DNA of 64,000 bases from assembly GCF_029543155.1 (NCBI RefSeq), contig NZ_JARQXA010000003.1:310001-374000 (forward strand), given 5' to 3'. This document shows positions 1 to 9,215 of the stretch, in pieces. The notes under the pieces are model-generated. The model was not told the DNA's origin. It was given only the letters and a program-made list of their open reading frames with translations, and did no database searches. Made by a program: the position numbers and the translations under genes. Source of the DNA: Sphingomonas sp. HITSZ_GF (lineage in GTDB: Bacteria > Pseudomonadota > Alphaproteobacteria > Sphingomonadales > Sphingomonadaceae). Within the stretch, counting starts at the first letter, position 1. Each line of letters begins with the position of its first letter.

Positions 1-1191
1 GAGGACGAGGAAGTCGCGGATCTCCTCGTAATCCGTCGTCATGATCCGGTTGTAGCGATCGATATCGGCCTGGTTGAAGTCGCGGTCCGGGAACATCGTC
101 AGGAAGCGTGACAGACCCGACTGGATCAGCCAGATCGAAGTGCTCTCGAGCGGCTCGAGGAAGCCGCCCGACAGGCCCATGGCGACGCAGTTCTTCACCC
201 ACATCTTGTTGCGGTGGCCGGTCCTGAACGGGACGACGCGCGGATCGGCGAGCGGCGCGCCATCGAGGTTCGCCATCAGGATCGACGTCGCCTCGTCGTC
301 CGACATGTAATCGGACGAGAAGACATGGCCGTTGCCGATCCGGTGCTGGAGCGGGATGCGCCATTGCCAGCCGGCCGAATGCGCGGTGCTGCGGGTATAG
401 GGCGTCCATTCGTCGACGCTCTCGCAGGGCACGGCGATCGCGCGGTTGCAGGGGAGATAGTGCGACCAGTCGGTAAAGCCGGCCTTGAGCGCCTGTTCGA
501 TGATCAGGCCGCGAAAGCCCGAGCAATCGATGAACAGGTCCGCCTCGATCTCCGCGCCGTCCTCCATCTTCACCGACTGGACGAAGCCGTCCTCGCCGCG
601 CAGCTTGACGTCGACGATCTTGCCTTCGCGCCGGACGACGCCGCGTGCCTCGGCATAGCCGCGCAGGAACTTCGCATAGAGCCCGGCATCGAAATGAAAG
701 GCATAGGCGATGTTGGAGAGCGGCGAGTTGCCGGCATCGATCGAGCGCATGAACTTGTTGTCGCGCGCCGCCATCGCCTGGAGCGACCAATTGTCGAGAT
801 CGGGCGCCTCGCCCAGCTGGCGGAGGCGGAGATAATAGGCGTGGAAGGACACGCCCTTCATGTCGAGCCCATAGCCGCCGAACGGGTGGAAATAGCGGTG
901 GCCGATCCGGCCCCAATTGTGGAACTCGATCCCCAGCTTGAAGCTGCCCTTGGTCTCCCGCATGAACTGGTCCTCGTCGAGGCCGAGCATGCGGTTGAAG
1001 GTCGCCATCTGGGGGATGGTCGCCTCGCCCACGCCGATGATGCCGATCTCGTCGGACTCGACCAGCGTGATCTTGGCGTAGTCCGGGCCGAGGATGCGGG
1101 CGAGCGTGGCGGCGGTCATCCAGCCGGCGGTGCCCCCGCCGACGATCAGGATGGAGCGGATGTTGCGGTCGCTGGGGGCTTTGGCGGTCAT
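1..1191 (-). CDS. Flavin-dependent (tryptophan) halogenase family protein, 3' end cut by window edge
   Basis: Fourth and last visible gene of a leftward halogenase operon. Only the first 397 residues are inside the window, against about 500 for the family. Seen: an N-terminal FAD-binding GGGTAGW motif, the GVGEATIP motif near residue 50, the lysine of GSFKLGIEF (equivalent to the catalytic Lys79 of PrnA), a complete WxWxIP halogenase motif (GWQWRIP) near residue 270, and LEPLESTS carrying the glutamate equivalent to PrnA Glu346. It therefore looks catalytically intact. The ATG at 1191 overlaps the stop of the upstream halogenase by four bases (ATGA), implying translational coupling. Members of this family found beside TonB-dependent receptors mostly have unknown substrates; free tryptophan is not assured. 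The family assignment is firm and the substrate is unknown. Confidence 0.93.
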   Translation of the reverse strand, partial: MTAKAPSDRNIRSILIVGGGTAGWMTAATLARILGPDYAKITLVESDEIGIIGVGEATIPQMATFNRMLGLDEDQFMRETKGSFKLGIEFHNWGRIGHRYFHPFGGYGLDMKGVSFHAYYLRLRQLGEAPDLDNWSLQAMAARDNKFMRSIDAGNSPLSNIAYAFHFDAGLYAKFLRGYAEARGVVRREGKIVDVKLRGEDGFVQSVKMEDGAEIEADLFIDCSGFRGLIIEQALKAGFTDWSHYLPCNRAIAVPCESVDEWTPYTRSTAHSAGWQWRIPLQHRIGNGHVFSSDYMSDDEATSILMANLDGAPLADPRVVPFRTGHRNKMWVKNCVAMGLSGGFLEPLESTSIWLIQSGLSRFLTMFPDRDFNQADIDRYNRIMTTDYEEIRDFLVL

Positions 1192-2699
1192 GGTTCGGTC
1201 CTTGCGGGCGCGTGCTGGGCGAGCCAGGCGGCGTGATCGGGCATCGCCTCGGCCGCGCGGCGGAAAGTGGACTGGATGCGCTCGACCATCTGGCCGACGC
1301 GGGGCATGTCGAGCGCCTCGACCAGCGGATCCCAGCCGGCGGGATCTACGCCCTGCCCGCGCAGCACCGCGACCCAGCTCGGCTCGGCGAACAGCTCGTC
1401 CTCGTGCCGGAAGATCCGGCCGCGGTTGCGGAACAGCGCGATGCGTTCGGCCAGGCCATCGGGCAGCGCCATGTCGCGCAGGCCCTGCCAGAAGGGCTCG
1501 GCGCGGCCGTTGAGGTGGTAATGGAGGATGACGAAGTCGCGCACCCGCTCGAACTGGCTGCGGCTGAAGGCGTTGTAGGCGTCGCGCTCGACATCGCCGA
1601 AGCCGCTGTCGGGGAACAGCGCGAGCAGCCGGGTGATGCCCGACTGGATCAGGTGGATGCTGGTCGATTCGAGCGGCTCGAGGAACCCCGAGGACAGGCC
1701 GATCGCGACGACGTTGCGCACCCAGGCCTGTTTGCGCCGGCCGGTGACGAAGCGCAGCATGCGCGGATCGGCGAGCGGCGCGCCTTCGAGATTGGCGAGC
1801 AGGGTCGCCGCCGCCTCGTCGTCCGAGACGTGCGCGCTCGAATAGACATAACCGTTGCCGGTGCGATGCTGGAGCGGAATGCGCCATTGCCAGCCCGCCG
1901 GGCGCGCGGTGGCGCGGGTATAGGGATGGAGCGGGCCGGCATTGGCGGAGGGAACCGCGACGGCGCGATCACAGGGCAGCCAGTGCGTCCAGTCCTCATA
2001 GCCGGCATGCAGCGCCTGCTCGATGATCAGGCTGCGAAAGCCCGAGCAATCGAGGAACAGCGCGCCTTCGATACGGGTGCCGTCTTCGAGCACCACCGCC
2101 TCGACATGGCCGTCAGTGGCGCGCAGCGGGGTTTCGGTGATCCTGCCCTCGACCCGGACGACGCCGCGCGCCTCGGCATAGTCGCGCAGGAAGCGGGCAT
2201 AGAGGCCGGCGTCGAAATGATAGGCATAGACCAGCCGGGAAAGCGCCGAGCTGGAATCGTTGTTCGACGGCAGGAAGCGGTTCAGCCGCGCGGCGACGGC
2301 GGAGAAGCAATAGTCGTCGAGCGGGCCGGCCTGGCCGGCGGCATGCAGCTTCTGCCAGATCTGGTGGAAGCGCACGCCCTCGATATCGAAGCCGAACTCG
2401 CCGAACGGGTGGAGATAGGCGTGGCCGGGCGCGTTCCAGTCGACGAACTCGATGCCGAGCTTGATCGAGCCCTGGGTGGCGGCGAGGAAGGCGCGCTCGT
2501 CGATGCCGAGCATCGCGTTGAAGGTGCGGATCGGCGGGATCGTCGCCTCGCCCACCCCGACCGTGCCGATCGCATCGGACTCGACCAGCGTGACGCTCAC
2601 CCCGCCCGCGACCATGCGGGCGAGCGCCGCCGCCGCCATCCAACCGGCGGTGCCGCCGCCGACGATGACGACGCTGCGGATCGGCGGGGCGGCATTCAT
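1188..2699 (-). CDS. Flavin-dependent (tryptophan) halogenase family protein
   Basis: A 503-residue protein, third in the leftward halogenase operon. Seen: the FAD motif GGGTAGW near residue 13, GVGEATIP, the catalytic-type lysine in GSIKLGIEF, the WxWxIP motif (GWQWRIP) near residue 268, and FLEPLESTS with the second catalytic glutamate. All hallmarks of FADH2-dependent halogenases are present. These enzymes use reduced flavin, O2 and halide to make a halogenating lysine adduct, and need a separate flavin reductase, which I do not see nearby. The open frame extends 97 codons further upstream, but similarity begins at MNAAPPIRS and the ATG at 2699 overlaps the previous stop by four bases, so I chose that start. 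Substrate unknown. Confidence 0.95.
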   Translation of the reverse strand: MNAAPPIRSVVIVGGGTAGWMAAAALARMVAGGVSVTLVESDAIGTVGVGEATIPPIRTFNAMLGIDERAFLAATQGSIKLGIEFVDWNAPGHAYLHPFGEFGFDIEGVRFHQIWQKLHAAGQAGPLDDYCFSAVAARLNRFLPSNNDSSSALSRLVYAYHFDAGLYARFLRDYAEARGVVRVEGRITETPLRATDGHVEAVVLEDGTRIEGALFLDCSGFRSLIIEQALHAGYEDWTHWLPCDRAVAVPSANAGPLHPYTRATARPAGWQWRIPLQHRTGNGYVYSSAHVSDDEAAATLLANLEGAPLADPRMLRFVTGRRKQAWVRNVVAIGLSSGFLEPLESTSIHLIQSGITRLLALFPDSGFGDVERDAYNAFSRSQFERVRDFVILHYHLNGRAEPFWQGLRDMALPDGLAERIALFRNRGRIFRHEDELFAEPSWVAVLRGQGVDPAGWDPLVEALDMPRVGQMVERIQSTFRRAAEAMPDHAAWLAQHAPARTEP

Positions 2700-4099
2700 G
2701 GCATCAATCCTTCGGCACGGAGCGTCACGCCGTGATGCGGCATGGCGCGGACTGCGTCGAGGATCAGTTCGCGGATCCGGGCGAAATGCTGGCCAAGCGC
2801 CACCTCGGGAATGGCGTCGGCGAGCGCATCGTGGCGGCGCGGGCGAATGCCCTGGCCGTCGAGCACCGCGATCCAGTCCTCGGCGGCGAACAGCTCGCCC
2901 TCGTCGAGCGGGACGCGGCCGCGGCTCTCGAACAGATCGAGCTTGCGCCCGAGCGGCTCGGGGACGGGCATGGCACGCGCGGCGTCCCACATCGGCTCGC
3001 CGGCGCGGCCATTGGTCTTGTAGTGGAGGATGGCGAAGTCGCGGACGCGATCCGCCTCCTCGGCGGTGAGGCGGTTATATTCGGCAGGCTCGGGACCGTC
3101 CGGCGCGGCGGGGAGCAGCGCGACCAGCCGGGCGAGCGCATTCTGGAGCAGCGCGAGGTTCCAGCCGTGGAGCGGCTCGACCAGCGCGGCGGCGGCGCCG
3201 AGCGCGACGACCGTGCCGGTCCAGGCTCGGGTGCGGCGCCCCTGGGCGATTGCGACCGCGTTCGGCTGCGCGGGGAGATGGGCCGAAGCATAGAACAGCG
3301 CCCCGCCCTGGCCGCCGATCAGCGGCACGGTGCGCTGCCAGCCCGCCTCGAACGCGCCGGCATGGCCATAGGGCGGCGGGATGCCTTCCGCCGGAGTCCA
3401 GCCTTCGACCACGCGGTCGCAGGGGAGCCAGGCAGACCAGTCCTCCCAGCCGGCACCTCCGGAGAGCAGCCCGGCAGGGCCGGAGCAATCGAGCCAGAGA
3501 TCGGCGGCGATGCGGGTGCCGTCGTCGAGCGCGACTCCGCCGTCGACAAAGGCGCGGAAGCTGCCGGCGGGCGCGAGGCCGGTGGCGGCGCGGAGTGTGT
3601 CGGCAAGCGCGGCGCGATCGAGATGCAGGCCATATCCATAGCTCGACAGGATCGAGCGCGGATCTTCGCTCGGCCGGTCGAACCGGCCCGAGGCGGCGGC
3701 GATGGCGGCGAGCGAATAATCGGCGAGGCGCAGCGGCTGGCTAGCCTCACGCGCCCGCGCGGCGAGCTGGTGGAAGGCGGTGGTGGCGAGCGGCGCGCCG
3801 ATCGTGCCGAAGGGCAGGAACCAGTCCGCCGCCTGCCCCGCCCAGCCCGAAAAGGCCGAGCCGAGCGCGAAGCTGCCGCGGGCGGCGCGAAGGAGCGCGC
3901 GCTCGTCGATGCCGTGATCGGCGAGCCAGTGCGGGAAATCGGGCAGGCTCGCCTCGGCCGGGCCGAAGGGGCCAAGGCTCCAGTCCGGGCCTTCGGTCTC
4001 GACCAGGTCGATGCGGACGCCGGGCAGCGCGCGGACCAGCGCCAGCGCCGCCATCCAGCCGGCGACCCCGCCGCCGACGATGCCGATGCGGCGGATCAC
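2696..4099 (-). CDS. Degenerate halogenase-like flavoprotein, probable pseudoenzyme
   Basis: A 467-residue protein, second in the halogenase operon, clearly homologous to its neighbours but altered at every diagnostic site. The FAD dinucleotide motif (GGGVAGW) is kept. GVGEATIP has become GPAEASLP; the catalytic lysine of GSxKLG is alanine (GSFALG); WxWxIP has become WQRTVP; and EPLEST has become EPLHGW, removing the glutamate equivalent to PrnA Glu346. The reading frame is otherwise intact and has 4-base overlaps on both sides (GTGA at 4096-4099, ATGA at 2696-2699), so it is not a decaying pseudogene. A GTG start at 4099 is chosen because similarity begins at IRRIGIVGGG and it overlaps the upstream stop. 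It may bind flavin, or partner with the active paralogues, without halogenating. That role is inference. Confidence 0.88.
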   Translation of the reverse strand: MIRRIGIVGGGVAGWMAALALVRALPGVRIDLVETEGPDWSLGPFGPAEASLPDFPHWLADHGIDERALLRAARGSFALGSAFSGWAGQAADWFLPFGTIGAPLATTAFHQLAARAREASQPLRLADYSLAAIAAASGRFDRPSEDPRSILSSYGYGLHLDRAALADTLRAATGLAPAGSFRAFVDGGVALDDGTRIAADLWLDCSGPAGLLSGGAGWEDWSAWLPCDRVVEGWTPAEGIPPPYGHAGAFEAGWQRTVPLIGGQGGALFYASAHLPAQPNAVAIAQGRRTRAWTGTVVALGAAAALVEPLHGWNLALLQNALARLVALLPAAPDGPEPAEYNRLTAEEADRVRDFAILHYKTNGRAGEPMWDAARAMPVPEPLGRKLDLFESRGRVPLDEGELFAAEDWIAVLDGQGIRPRRHDALADAIPEVALGQHFARIRELILDAVRAMPHHGVTLRAEGLMP

Positions 4100-5547
4100 G
4101 CGACCAGTCCCAGCGCGGCTTCGTGGCGAGGCATCGCTTCGGCGGCGGCGGCGACCTGGGCGCGCATCGCAGCCAGGGCAGCGGCCATGCCCTTCCCGCC
4201 CGCGCGCGGATCGGGGTGGCGCGGCACGACATGCTGGCCGAGATAGACGGCGAGCCAGCTCGGCTCGAGGAAGGTGCCCTCGCGATACTGGACGACCACG
4301 CCGCGCTCGCGGAACAGGGCGAGCTTGTATGCGAGCGAGTCCGGCAGCGCCATCGCCCGGCAATGGCGCCAGAACTCGGAATCGTCGCGCTGCTGGCAGT
4401 GATAATGGAGGATCAGGAAGTCGCGGACGCGCTCGTAATCGAGCGCCATCAGCCGGTTGAACTCCTGCGCGTCGAGCGGGTCCCAGTCGTGGGTCGGGAA
4501 GAGATCGAGCAGCCGCCCGATCGCCACCTGGATCAGGTGAATGCTGGTCGATTCGAGCGGCTCGAGAAAGCCCGAGGCGAGGCCGATCGCCACGGTGTTG
4601 CCCAGCCACTGGCTGCGCCGCTTGCCGGTGACGAAGCGCAGGCGGTTGGGCTCGGCGAGCGGCTCGGCGGGGAGCTGGGCGAGCAAGATGTCGAGCGCGG
4701 CCTCATCGCCGGTGAAGCCGCTGGCATAGACATGGCCGTTGCCGGTGCGGTGCTGGAGCGGGATGCGCCAGATCCAGCCGGATTGCTGGGCGGCGGCGCG
4801 GGTATAGGGGGCGAGCGGGCCGCGATTGGCGCAGGGGATAGCGATGGCCCGGTCGCACGGCAGCCAATGCGTCCATTCCTCATAGCCGGCATGCAGCGCC
4901 TGCTCGATCAGCAGACCGCGAAAGCCCGAACAATCGAGGAAGAGATCGGCTTCGAGCGCCTCGCCGCCTTCGAGCGTGACCGCGCGGACAAAACCGGTTT
5001 CGCCGTCGAGCGCGACGTCGACGATCCTGCCCTCGCGCCGGACGACACCGCGCGCCTCGGCATAGCCGCGCAGGAACCTGGCGTAGAGGCCGGCATCGAA
5101 CTGATAGGCATAATTGTAGGGCGCGCCGTCGGGCCGCTGGAAACGCCCGCGGCGGGCGGCCTGGATCGGGAGCGAATAATCCTCGAACGCCCCCGCCCCG
5201 CCCTGCGCCAGCCATTGGTGGTGGAAGGGAACGCCGGCGATCGGCGCGCCGAACTCGGCAAAGGGGTGGATATAGCTGTCGCCGATCCGGCCCCAGTCGG
5301 CGAACTCGATGCCGAGCTTGTAGGTGCCCTTGGTCGCGGCGAGGAACTCGGCCTCGTCGATGCCCAGCGTCGCGTTGAAATGGCGGATATGCGGGATCGT
5401 CGCCTCGCCGACGCCGACCGTGCCGATTTCGGCGGATTCGACCAGCATGATCGCGAGCGGCGTGCCGGCGAACTTGTGCGCCAGCGCCGCGGCGGCCATC
5501 CACCCCGCCGTGCCCCCGCCGGCCACGAGTACGCGCTTCACCAGCAT
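4096..5547 (-). CDS. Flavin-dependent (tryptophan) halogenase family protein, first gene of operon
   Basis: A 483-residue protein and the promoter-proximal gene of the four-halogenase operon. Motifs seen: GGGTAGW at residues 10-16, GVGEATIP near 45-52, the catalytic-type lysine about residue 77 in GTYKLGIEF, WxWxIP (GWIWRIP) near residue 257, and FLEPLESTS. It is therefore an apparently active FADH2-dependent halogenase homologue. The ATG at 5547 has a purine-rich GGAGAGGGG ribosome-binding site about 15 bases upstream. Its promoter region is shared with the divergent TonB-dependent receptor and carries a degenerate xyl-box over the predicted -10 element, suggesting repression by a XylR-like regulator and induction with xylan. 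Substrate unknown. Candidates (inference) are an aromatic substituent released from xylan or a peptide or indole compound. Confidence 0.95.
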   Translation of the reverse strand: MLVKRVLVAGGGTAGWMAAAALAHKFAGTPLAIMLVESAEIGTVGVGEATIPHIRHFNATLGIDEAEFLAATKGTYKLGIEFADWGRIGDSYIHPFAEFGAPIAGVPFHHQWLAQGGAGAFEDYSLPIQAARRGRFQRPDGAPYNYAYQFDAGLYARFLRGYAEARGVVRREGRIVDVALDGETGFVRAVTLEGGEALEADLFLDCSGFRGLLIEQALHAGYEEWTHWLPCDRAIAIPCANRGPLAPYTRAAAQQSGWIWRIPLQHRTGNGHVYASGFTGDEAALDILLAQLPAEPLAEPNRLRFVTGKRRSQWLGNTVAIGLASGFLEPLESTSIHLIQVAIGRLLDLFPTHDWDPLDAQEFNRLMALDYERVRDFLILHYHCQQRDDSEFWRHCRAMALPDSLAYKLALFRERGVVVQYREGTFLEPSWLAVYLGQHVVPRHPDPRAGGKGMAAALAAMRAQVAAAAEAMPRHEAALGLVA

Positions 5548-5574
5548 CTGTCTTTGTGCCCCTCTCCAGCTCGG

Positions 5575-5604
5575 ATGTTAGCGCTCCCTTCGCGAAACCG
5601 TCAA
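5575..5604 (-). promoter_or_regulatory. Predicted promoter of the halogenase operon
   Basis: On the minus strand TTGACG (5599-5604) lies 18 bases before TAACAT (5575-5580), a reasonable sigma-70 type pair about 30 bases upstream of the first halogenase start. The -10 element overlaps the xyl-box-like palindrome at 5576-5589, as expected for a repressor-controlled promoter. Prediction only. Confidence 0.5.
5576..5589. promoter_or_regulatory. Degenerate xyl-box-like operator upstream of halogenase operon
   Basis: Reads TGTTAGCGCTCCCT on the plus strand (AGGGAGCGCTAACA on the minus). It matches the xyl-box form TGGTAGCGCTAACA at 12 of 14 positions, including the central AGCGCT core. It overlaps the predicted -10 of the halogenase operon. 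Two better boxes exist in the same locus (5801-5814 and 13358-13371). Confidence 0.5.
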
Positions 5605-5771
5605 TCGAAACAGGGGGTGATTCGAGGCCGAACCGGCCCTTTCGCAGGTGCAAAAAATCCGTGAAATCCCTGCCGCAATGCAGCGAAACCGTTGCAAAAC
5701 TGCCGAAAATCAGAGGTTTTCGCAGAAGTGAAACAAGACGGCTTGATCTTTCGATAACTCCTACTTTAGGA

Positions 5772-5801
5772 AAGACACAAACAAGAAACGCGCCGTAATA
5801 T
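5772..5801 (+). promoter_or_regulatory. Possible promoter of the xylan-locus TonB-dependent receptor
   Basis: AAGACA (5772-5777) and TAATAT (5796-5801) are spaced by 18 bases. The -10 abuts the xyl-box starting at 5801, and the receptor start is 33 bases downstream of the box start. The -35 match is weak, so this is tentative. The rest of the 285-bp gap between the divergent genes is AT-richer than its surroundings and holds a short inverted repeat (CGAAAA/TTTTCG, 5704-5722) of unknown role. Confidence 0.4.
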
Positions 5802-5814
5802 GGTAGCGCTAACA
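5801..5814. promoter_or_regulatory. Xyl-box operator (TGGTAGCGCTAACA)
   Basis: An exact match, as I recall it, to the 14-bp xyl-box TGGTAGCGCTAACA bound by the LacI-family repressor XylR in xylan loci of Xanthomonas, with near-identical sites in Caulobacter. It lies just before the ribosome-binding site (AGGGAGGGGAG, 5814-5824) of the TonB-dependent receptor gene, so a bound repressor would block transcription. The regulator gene itself is not in this window. Confidence 0.75.
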
Positions 5815-5832
5815 AGGGAGGGGAGACGCGCG

Positions 5833-8800
5833 ATGCGCAAGATCGATTCACTGCATCCTATCGACCGGAGCATCCCGCTCCGCACGGGCGCGCTGCGCGC
5901 CGGCGTGTCGGCGGCGGCACTTGCCTGCCTTTCGGTCGCGGCGCCCGCCTGGGCTCAGGAGACCCCTGCCCCCGCCCCGAGCGAGACCACCCAGGAAGAC
6001 ACGATCGTCGTCCAGGGCTATCGCCAGTCGCTGCAGAGCGCCCAGACGCTTAAGAAGAACAGCGACGTGGTGGTGGATTCGGTGACCGCCGAGGACATCG
6101 GCGCGCTTCCCGACCGTTCGGTGACCGAGACGCTGCAGCGCATCCCCGGCGTCTCGATCAATCGCTTCGCCGCCGGCGTCGACCCCGACCACTTCTCGGT
6201 CGAGGGCTCGGGCGTGGTGGTGCGCGGCCTCACCTATGTCCGCTCCGAGTTCAACGGCCGCGAGGCGTTCAGCGCCAATAACGGCCGCTCGCTGAGCTTC
6301 GCCGACGTGCCTTCGGAAATGATGGGCGGCGTCGACGTGTTCAAGACGCCGACCGCAGACCGCATCGAGGGCGGCATCGCCGGCGTGGTCAACCTGCGCA
6401 CGCGCAAGCCGTTCGACAACAAGAAGGGCCTGGTGCTCGCCGGCGGCCTCGAGGCCAATTACGGCGACTTCGAGAAGAAGTGGACGCCGACGGGCTCGAT
6501 CATGCTCAGCAACCGCTGGCAGACCGGCATCGGCGAGATCGGCGTGCTCGCCAACTTCTCCTACTCGCAGCTCAAGACCCAGTCGGATCGTTTCCAGGTC
6601 TCCAGCTTCCGCATCCGCAACCTCTATTCGGACGGCGACGTGGTCGACAACGGCAACGGCGCCACCGTCAGCCGCCAGGTCTATTTCCCCCGCGGCGCGG
6701 TGATGGGCCGCCAGGAGTTCAACCGCGAGCGCTATGGCTATGCCGGCGCGCTGCAGTATCGCAGCAACGACGGCTCGATCGAGGCAGTCGCCCAGTTCCT
6801 GCGTTCCGACGCGCGCCAGGCCTGGACCGAGCGCACGATCGAGATCGCGACCGACAACGTCTCGTCCAACGGGGACTCGCGCCGCGTCGCGGGCACCACG
6901 CTCGATTTCGACAGCGACGGCATGTTCGTGGGCGGCACGATCACCGGCCCGACCGGCTGGCGCGGCGACCAGAATACGGGTGCGGCACGCACCCCGATGC
7001 TGGGCCTGCAATCGAACAACATCCGCCGCGACCACCAGGAACAGCTGGTCACCGACGATTACGGCTTCAACCTGAAGTGGAACGCCAGCGACCGGCTGGG
7101 CGTGACCTTCGACTATCAGCATGTGAAGTCGAAGACCGACGTGCTCGACAACACGATCTGGAACTCGACCTACCAGAACGCCTCGATCAGGCTCAACGGA
7201 TCGGACTTCCCTACGGTGGCCTTCCTGCCGCCGCAGGTCTGCAATGGCCCCGCCGCCAATTCGCAGAACCCGCCGGGCACCGCCTATGACTGCAACACGG
7301 CCCAGGCAGTGGGCGGTTCGATGAACCCGAGCTATTTCGGCGCGGGCCACACCAGCTTCACCGATCCGTACAACAGCTTCCCGCGTGCGGCGATGGATCA
7401 TATCGAGCAGAGCGACGGCAATTCCGACGCCTTCCGCCTCGACCTCGACTATGCGCTGCCCGAGGGCAGCTTCCTCAAGTCGATCCAGGGCGGCGCGCGC
7501 TATGCCGATCGCCAGCAGATCTCGCGCTATTCGCGCTACAACTGGGGCGTGCTTTCGGAGCAGTGGGGCAATAACGGCCCGGTGTGGCTCGACATGCCGG
7601 TGAACGGCAACAACGCCGTCCGCACCGACGGCATGATCCCGGCGATGAACTCGGCCTATTTCTTCGACAATTTCTTCAAGGGCCAGGTGACCAACCCGCT
7701 GGGCGGCGACGGGCGCCTCTATTATTCGGGCAACACCGCCAGCGGCTATGCCCAGATGATCGACTATGCCAACTCGATCGCACGCGAGTGGCAGGGCACG
7801 ACCACCTGCGCGGCCGACGGGCGCACGATCAACAATGGCTGGAACGCACTGGCCAATCGTTGCGGCGTGATCGCCGGTACGCCGTTCCTGCGCGACGAGA
7901 TCAACCCGATCCGCGAGCAGAACTATGCGGCCTACCTGATGACGCGCATCGACACGCATCTGGGCGGGCTGCACCTGACCGGCAATATCGGCGTGCGCTA
8001 TACCAAGACCAAGCGCCAGTCGGACGGCTACAACTCGTTCACCAACACCACGGCCTTCCCGACCGACGCGAGCTGCGCGGTGGTGCCGACGCCGCCGGCG
8101 ACGGTTTCGCCCTTCTGCTCGTTCAGCGTGGCGGACCGCAACAATGCGCGGGCCTTCGTCAATGGTGCGCTGACGCCGGTGAGCGCCAAGCTCGACTATA
8201 CCTATTGGCTGCCCAGCGTGAACTTCAAGCTGGAGGTGGGCGGCGGCCTGCAGTTCCGCGCTGCCTATTTCAAGGGCGTCTCGGCACCGCAGACGGGCTA
8301 TATCCGCAACTATATCCAGGCAAACCTGTCGGTGGTGCAGAACACCGATGCCAGCGGCAACCTGATCCCCAACAGCTTCCGCTTCCAGGGCGTGACCACC
8401 GCGGGCAATCCGTATCTCAGGCCGGTCGAAGCCGATAACTTCGACATGACGGCGGAATGGTATTTCTCGCGCGTCGGCTCGCTGACCATCTCGGCCTTCT
8501 ACAAGGTGCTCGACGGGGTGGTGACCAACAACACCCGCCGCGTGGACCTGACCAACAACGGCCAGACCTATCCGGTGGTGATCACCACCCCGATCAACGC
8601 CACCGAGAAGGGCAAGATCAAGGGCTTCGAAGTCGGCTATCAGCAGACCTTCGACTTCCTGCCGGGCTTCCTGAAGGGCCTGGGCCTGCAGGCGAACTAC
8701 ACGTTCGTCGACAGCTCGGGCGTGCCGCAGTCGACGCTGTCGGAGACCGATCCGGACGTGGCCGCCGGCCGCGTGACCACGGTCGATACCTCGCTGCTGC

Positions 8801-9156
8801 CGCTCCAGGGGCTCTCGAAGCACACGGTGAACGTGACGCCGTTCATCGACATCGGCCCGGTCTCGATGCGCGCCAGCTATTCGTGGCGTTCGGACTTCCT
8901 GCTGACCGTGCGCGACGTCATCGTGCCGAACGACCCGATCATCAACAAGGCGACCGGCCAGCTCGACGCATCGATCTTCTTCGCGGTGACCCCGCAGATC
9001 AAGATCGGCATCCAGGGATCGAACCTGACCAACGAAGTGACCCGCACCAACGCGGTGATCACCAAGATCGGCGACCCCAAGGGCTATGTCGAGGTGCCGC
9101 GCGGCTGGTACATGAACGACCGCCGCTTCGCCGCGATCGCCCGCTTCAACTTCTGA
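5833..9156 (+). CDS. TonB-dependent outer membrane receptor (carbohydrate type, xylan locus)
   Basis: A 1107-residue receptor with an N-terminal signal peptide ending near APAWAQ, a plug domain from about residue 55 (TIVVQGYRQSLQSAQ, then DVVVDSVTAEDIGALPDRSV) and a long beta-barrel ending in the aromatic C-terminus ARFNF. Length and plug sequence fit the large Xanthomonas/Caulobacter-type receptors that import oligosaccharides across the outer membrane using TonB-ExbBD energy. I start at the ATG at 5833, which has a strong purine-rich ribosome-binding site and begins a proper signal peptide; an earlier in-frame ATG at 5800 falls inside the operator. A xyl-box in the promoter and neighbouring GH67, GH10 and ManD genes point to xylo-oligosaccharide or glucuronoxylan fragments as ligand. 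The ligand is inferred, not seen. Confidence 0.93.
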   Translation: MRKIDSLHPIDRSIPLRTGALRAGVSAAALACLSVAAPAWAQETPAPAPSETTQEDTIVVQGYRQSLQSAQTLKKNSDVVVDSVTAEDIGALPDRSVTETLQRIPGVSINRFAAGVDPDHFSVEGSGVVVRGLTYVRSEFNGREAFSANNGRSLSFADVPSEMMGGVDVFKTPTADRIEGGIAGVVNLRTRKPFDNKKGLVLAGGLEANYGDFEKKWTPTGSIMLSNRWQTGIGEIGVLANFSYSQLKTQSDRFQVSSFRIRNLYSDGDVVDNGNGATVSRQVYFPRGAVMGRQEFNRERYGYAGALQYRSNDGSIEAVAQFLRSDARQAWTERTIEIATDNVSSNGDSRRVAGTTLDFDSDGMFVGGTITGPTGWRGDQNTGAARTPMLGLQSNNIRRDHQEQLVTDDYGFNLKWNASDRLGVTFDYQHVKSKTDVLDNTIWNSTYQNASIRLNGSDFPTVAFLPPQVCNGPAANSQNPPGTAYDCNTAQAVGGSMNPSYFGAGHTSFTDPYNSFPRAAMDHIEQSDGNSDAFRLDLDYALPEGSFLKSIQGGARYADRQQISRYSRYNWGVLSEQWGNNGPVWLDMPVNGNNAVRTDGMIPAMNSAYFFDNFFKGQVTNPLGGDGRLYYSGNTASGYAQMIDYANSIAREWQGTTTCAADGRTINNGWNALANRCGVIAGTPFLRDEINPIREQNYAAYLMTRIDTHLGGLHLTGNIGVRYTKTKRQSDGYNSFTNTTAFPTDASCAVVPTPPATVSPFCSFSVADRNNARAFVNGALTPVSAKLDYTYWLPSVNFKLEVGGGLQFRAAYFKGVSAPQTGYIRNYIQANLSVVQNTDASGNLIPNSFRFQGVTTAGNPYLRPVEADNFDMTAEWYFSRVGSLTISAFYKVLDGVVTNNTRRVDLTNNGQTYPVVITTPINATEKGKIKGFEVGYQQTFDFLPGFLKGLGLQANYTFVDSSGVPQSTLSETDPDVAAGRVTTVDTSLLPLQGLSKHTVNVTPFIDIGPVSMRASYSWRSDFLLTVRDVIVPNDPIINKATGQLDASIFFAVTPQIKIGIQGSNLTNEVTRTNAVITKIGDPKGYVEVPRGWYMNDRRFAAIARFNF

Positions 9157-9176
9157 CCCGAGTTACACCCTGCCCT

Positions 9177-9214
9177 GGCGCTGCCGACACCCCGTCGGCG
9201 GCGCCAATTTTTTG
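9177..9214 (+). terminator. Rho-independent terminator of the receptor gene
   Basis: GGCGCTGCCGAC (9177-9188) pairs with GTCGGCGGCGCC (9194-9205) around a 5-base loop, with one G-U wobble, and is followed by AATTTTTTG. This is a textbook intrinsic terminator 20 bases after the receptor stop codon, separating it from the convergent DUF6445 gene. Confidence 0.88.
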
Positions 9215-9215
9215 T

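Noticed and set aside
5800..5832. ATG at 5800 as the TonB receptor start
   Set aside because: It lies inside the xyl-box. The ATG at 5833 has the ribosome-binding site and starts the signal peptide.
5848..8823. A 991-codon open frame antisense to the first TonB-dependent receptor
   Set aside because: Product is a low-complexity arginine/alanine/histidine-rich sequence with no family features. It is the GC-rich shadow of the receptor.
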